Shown here one piece after another: positions 6,301-6,617 of a stretch of DNA of 6,617 bases (position 1 is its first letter; the number at the start of each line of letters is the position of its first letter). The notes beneath the pieces were generated by a model. The model was not told where the DNA came from. It did not search any database and was given only the letters and a program-made list of their open reading frames with translations. The stretch spans positions 1-6,617 of the forward strand of contig WJJW01000428.1 in the NCBI GenBank assembly GCA_014729455.1. The letters are read 5' to 3'. The stretch comes from Candidatus Eiseniibacteriota bacterium. GTDB lineage: Bacteria > Eisenbacteria > RBG-16-71-46 > CAIMUX01 > VGJL01. The position numbers and the translations under genes were made by a program.

Positions 6301-6617
6301 GCTCGGCTGCCAGGCCCCGCTGACGTTGAATTCGTTGCCGAACAGGAGGATCCGCAGGAAGAGCCCGCGGTCGAACGTGACGGTCGCGGGATCGACCGGC
6401 CGGTCGAACTCGATCTCCGGCCGGACCCAGACCGGGTGATGCGGCTCCCCCGGCAACGGCACGGACCAGACGACCCGGGGGCCGCGCGGCTGGAGGGCGG
6501 TGCGGAACGAGGATCGGTAGGTCTGCAGGCCCGGCTCCTCGGGATCCTGATCCAGCGGCTCCCCGCGCTCGGAATCGCGCAGCGCGTCGGTGAGGTGCAG
6601 CTCGTGGTCGACGTCGA
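3310..6617 (-). CDS. Large secreted protein of tandem SbsA-type Ig-like (Big_5) repeats with a PKD-like domain (5' end outside window)
   Basis: The frame is open from the window edge (first full codon at 6615) to the TGA at 3310: 1101 residues of a longer protein. It consists of Big_5-like domains of about 112-123 residues, each starting like P-R-V-V-S-V-E-P-x-D-G-A, followed by V-R-I-x-F-S-E-P-(V/M), then a Y-x-V-x-V strand, D-x-x-G-N-x-LDQDPxEPGxQ and F-x-T. The LDQDP-type signature occurs nine times (fragment residues 21, 144, 256, 373, 487, 603, 716, 831, 1060). The missing beat between 831 and 1060 is filled by a PKD-like domain (VDGRGSSDPDG, WSWGDGTVDS; resumed at SYRIVLQVVDSDG), interrupted by a Cys-rich acidic loop with EVDNDGDGAIDE and Cys913, 919 and 938. 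Such loops resemble thrombospondin type 3/MopE-like calcium sites. There is no C-terminal anchor or recognisable sorting tail; it ends in a basic HDRRRSEER. Likely a cell-surface or secreted adhesive/structural protein. Any link to the cytochrome operon is unproven. Confidence 0.88.
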   Translation of the reverse strand, partial: DVDHELHLTDALRDSERGEPLDQDPEEPGLQTYRSSFRTALQPRGPRVVWSVPLPGEPHHPVWVRPEIEFDRPVDPATVTFDRGLFLRILLFGNEFNVSGAWQPSQDSTRFTFTSGIPLERDGSYRLLAVGGPAGVRDADGVPLDQDPFTPGYQSFDALFRAEQNVRVSSTIPADGAVDVSWETEIEVRFSMPVRPESVVDTTLFLRRGETTVPAERTVRPDSLSAVLAPLGPLASYTEYEVVIGTGIRSRRGGPFDQNWSLAGHQDHAVGFRTLPETEAPRVVSVEPVDGADQVVLDAVVRIVFSEPVRPIRVLEYTYVTEGDSLGARVPGELVVSSDSLTATFTPDEDLETITTYHVHVDTWVTDPFGNRLDQDPDEPGWQKHHSEFTTRNERTPPAVEEIDPVDGATGVTIAPVVRIEFSESMDRETLPGAIRVESSGAVVEGALAYEDADRTVRWSPSGTLAYERTYRVFVDTLATDLAGNLLDQYPGTPRRDAVESFFTTETDTLPPRLVSVEPGDGAQAVAVEIVPTLTFSEPIDPSKVTAASIALNDSTGLSVASERELAADGTVVRIVPDEQLEFDSLYRILVTTALTDTNGIPFDADSLLDGNQSYASSFRTQQETIGPQVVALLLDGEPEPPVDTRIRLVFDEPVREETVGPETFRLLRDEEDVPGDRSVSASGDTATFVPDDPLAYATEHRVLVSGIEDLIGNPLDQDPQEPGDQPYEETFTTGPDRDPPRVVRSEPADGTLGVDPDAVLRLVFGEPMDTTTFSSADPGLFRDGSWVPATRTAEPGDSSFVFVPDSSLRRGAVYEWRAGTLLEDRAGNALDQDPDEPGVQEFHAFFEVGDRPDADAGPGVCSVGADPEIWVDGRGSSDPDGELAWAVWSWGDGTVDSLVAPEGLLAVHSFPCVDGAGCDEVDNDGDGAIDEQGDGGCDESYRIVLQVVDSDGFVAADTTGVSFCAFTVRGSDPTDGAAGVDTLATPALRLTRAVDPESVDSTAVWLTLESAPQEPWPDSLSVEEDGLRVVLHPRVPLLPDTTYVLRADASLRAAAGDSLDQAPCDPGIQGFEARFRTAAPADPVPPRYALPHDRRRSEER
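3421..6555 (-). repeat. Degenerate in-gene tandem repeat, period about 345 bp (LDQDP signature)
   Basis: DNA copies of the signature appear on the plus strand as variants of GGGATCCTGATCGAG at 6541-6555, 6172-6186, 5836-5850, 5485-5499, 5143-5157, 4795-4809, 4456-4470, 4111-4125 and 3424-3438. Spacings are 369, 336, 351, 342, 348, 339, 345 and 687 bases. The last is twice the period because a PKD-like domain replaces one unit. Copies diverge at synonymous and other sites, so duplication is old rather than a recent slippage event. Confidence 0.8.

Noticed and set aside
3310..6462. GTG at 6462 as the start of the Ig-like giant
   Set aside because: The frame continues to the window edge with another copy of the LDQDPEEPG repeat signature (near 6541-6555), so the gene begins outside the window.
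3421..6555. Regularly spaced GGATCCTGATCGAG-like words as a CRISPR or intergenic repeat array
   Set aside because: They are about 345 bp apart, in a single reading frame, diverge at codon positions and encode the LDQDP motif of Ig-like units.

Overview
High-GC Gram-negative bacterial DNA with four genes, all on the minus strand (transcription runs from high to low coordinates). Exported lipoproteins, a multiheme c-type cytochrome and a large Ig-like repeat protein suggest an uncultured, respiring, soil- or sediment-type lineage. The Ig-like repeat style resembles Eisenbacteria/FCB-group genomes, but that placement is a guess.

Layout in transcription order: (1) 6617-3310, the C-terminal part of a very large secreted protein built from tandem SbsA-type Ig-like (Big_5) domains, with a PKD-like domain carrying a calcium-loop insertion. 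(2) A 299-base intergenic gap. (3) 3010-1634, a lipoprotein cytochrome with 11 CxxCH haem sites whose frame is crossed by one in-frame TGA. (4) 1592-567, a lipoprotein with two rhodanese domains. (5) 440 to beyond base 1, an exported DsbA/FrnE-type thioredoxin-fold protein whose first active-site cysteine codon is TGA.

The main result is that two of the four genes appear to be selenoprotein genes that ordinary gene callers would split or miss. In the thioredoxin-fold protein TGA stands where CPWC needs its first Cys, giving U-P-W-C. In the cytochrome, TGA lies in an acidic/Gly linker between the signal peptide plus first haem and the other ten haems. In both, a hairpin with a 7-8 bp stem and a 5-nt G-containing loop begins within 9-12 nt of the TGA, as expected for a bacterial SECIS element.

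The cytochrome-rhodanese pair resembles, from memory, the ExtKL multiheme cytochrome (seleno)protein and ExtH rhodanese-like protein of the Geobacter ext locus (extracellular electron transfer and selenite/tellurite reduction). The cytochrome, rhodanese and thioredoxin-fold genes probably form one operon for envelope redox chemistry; a role in sulfur, selenium or metal reduction is inference.
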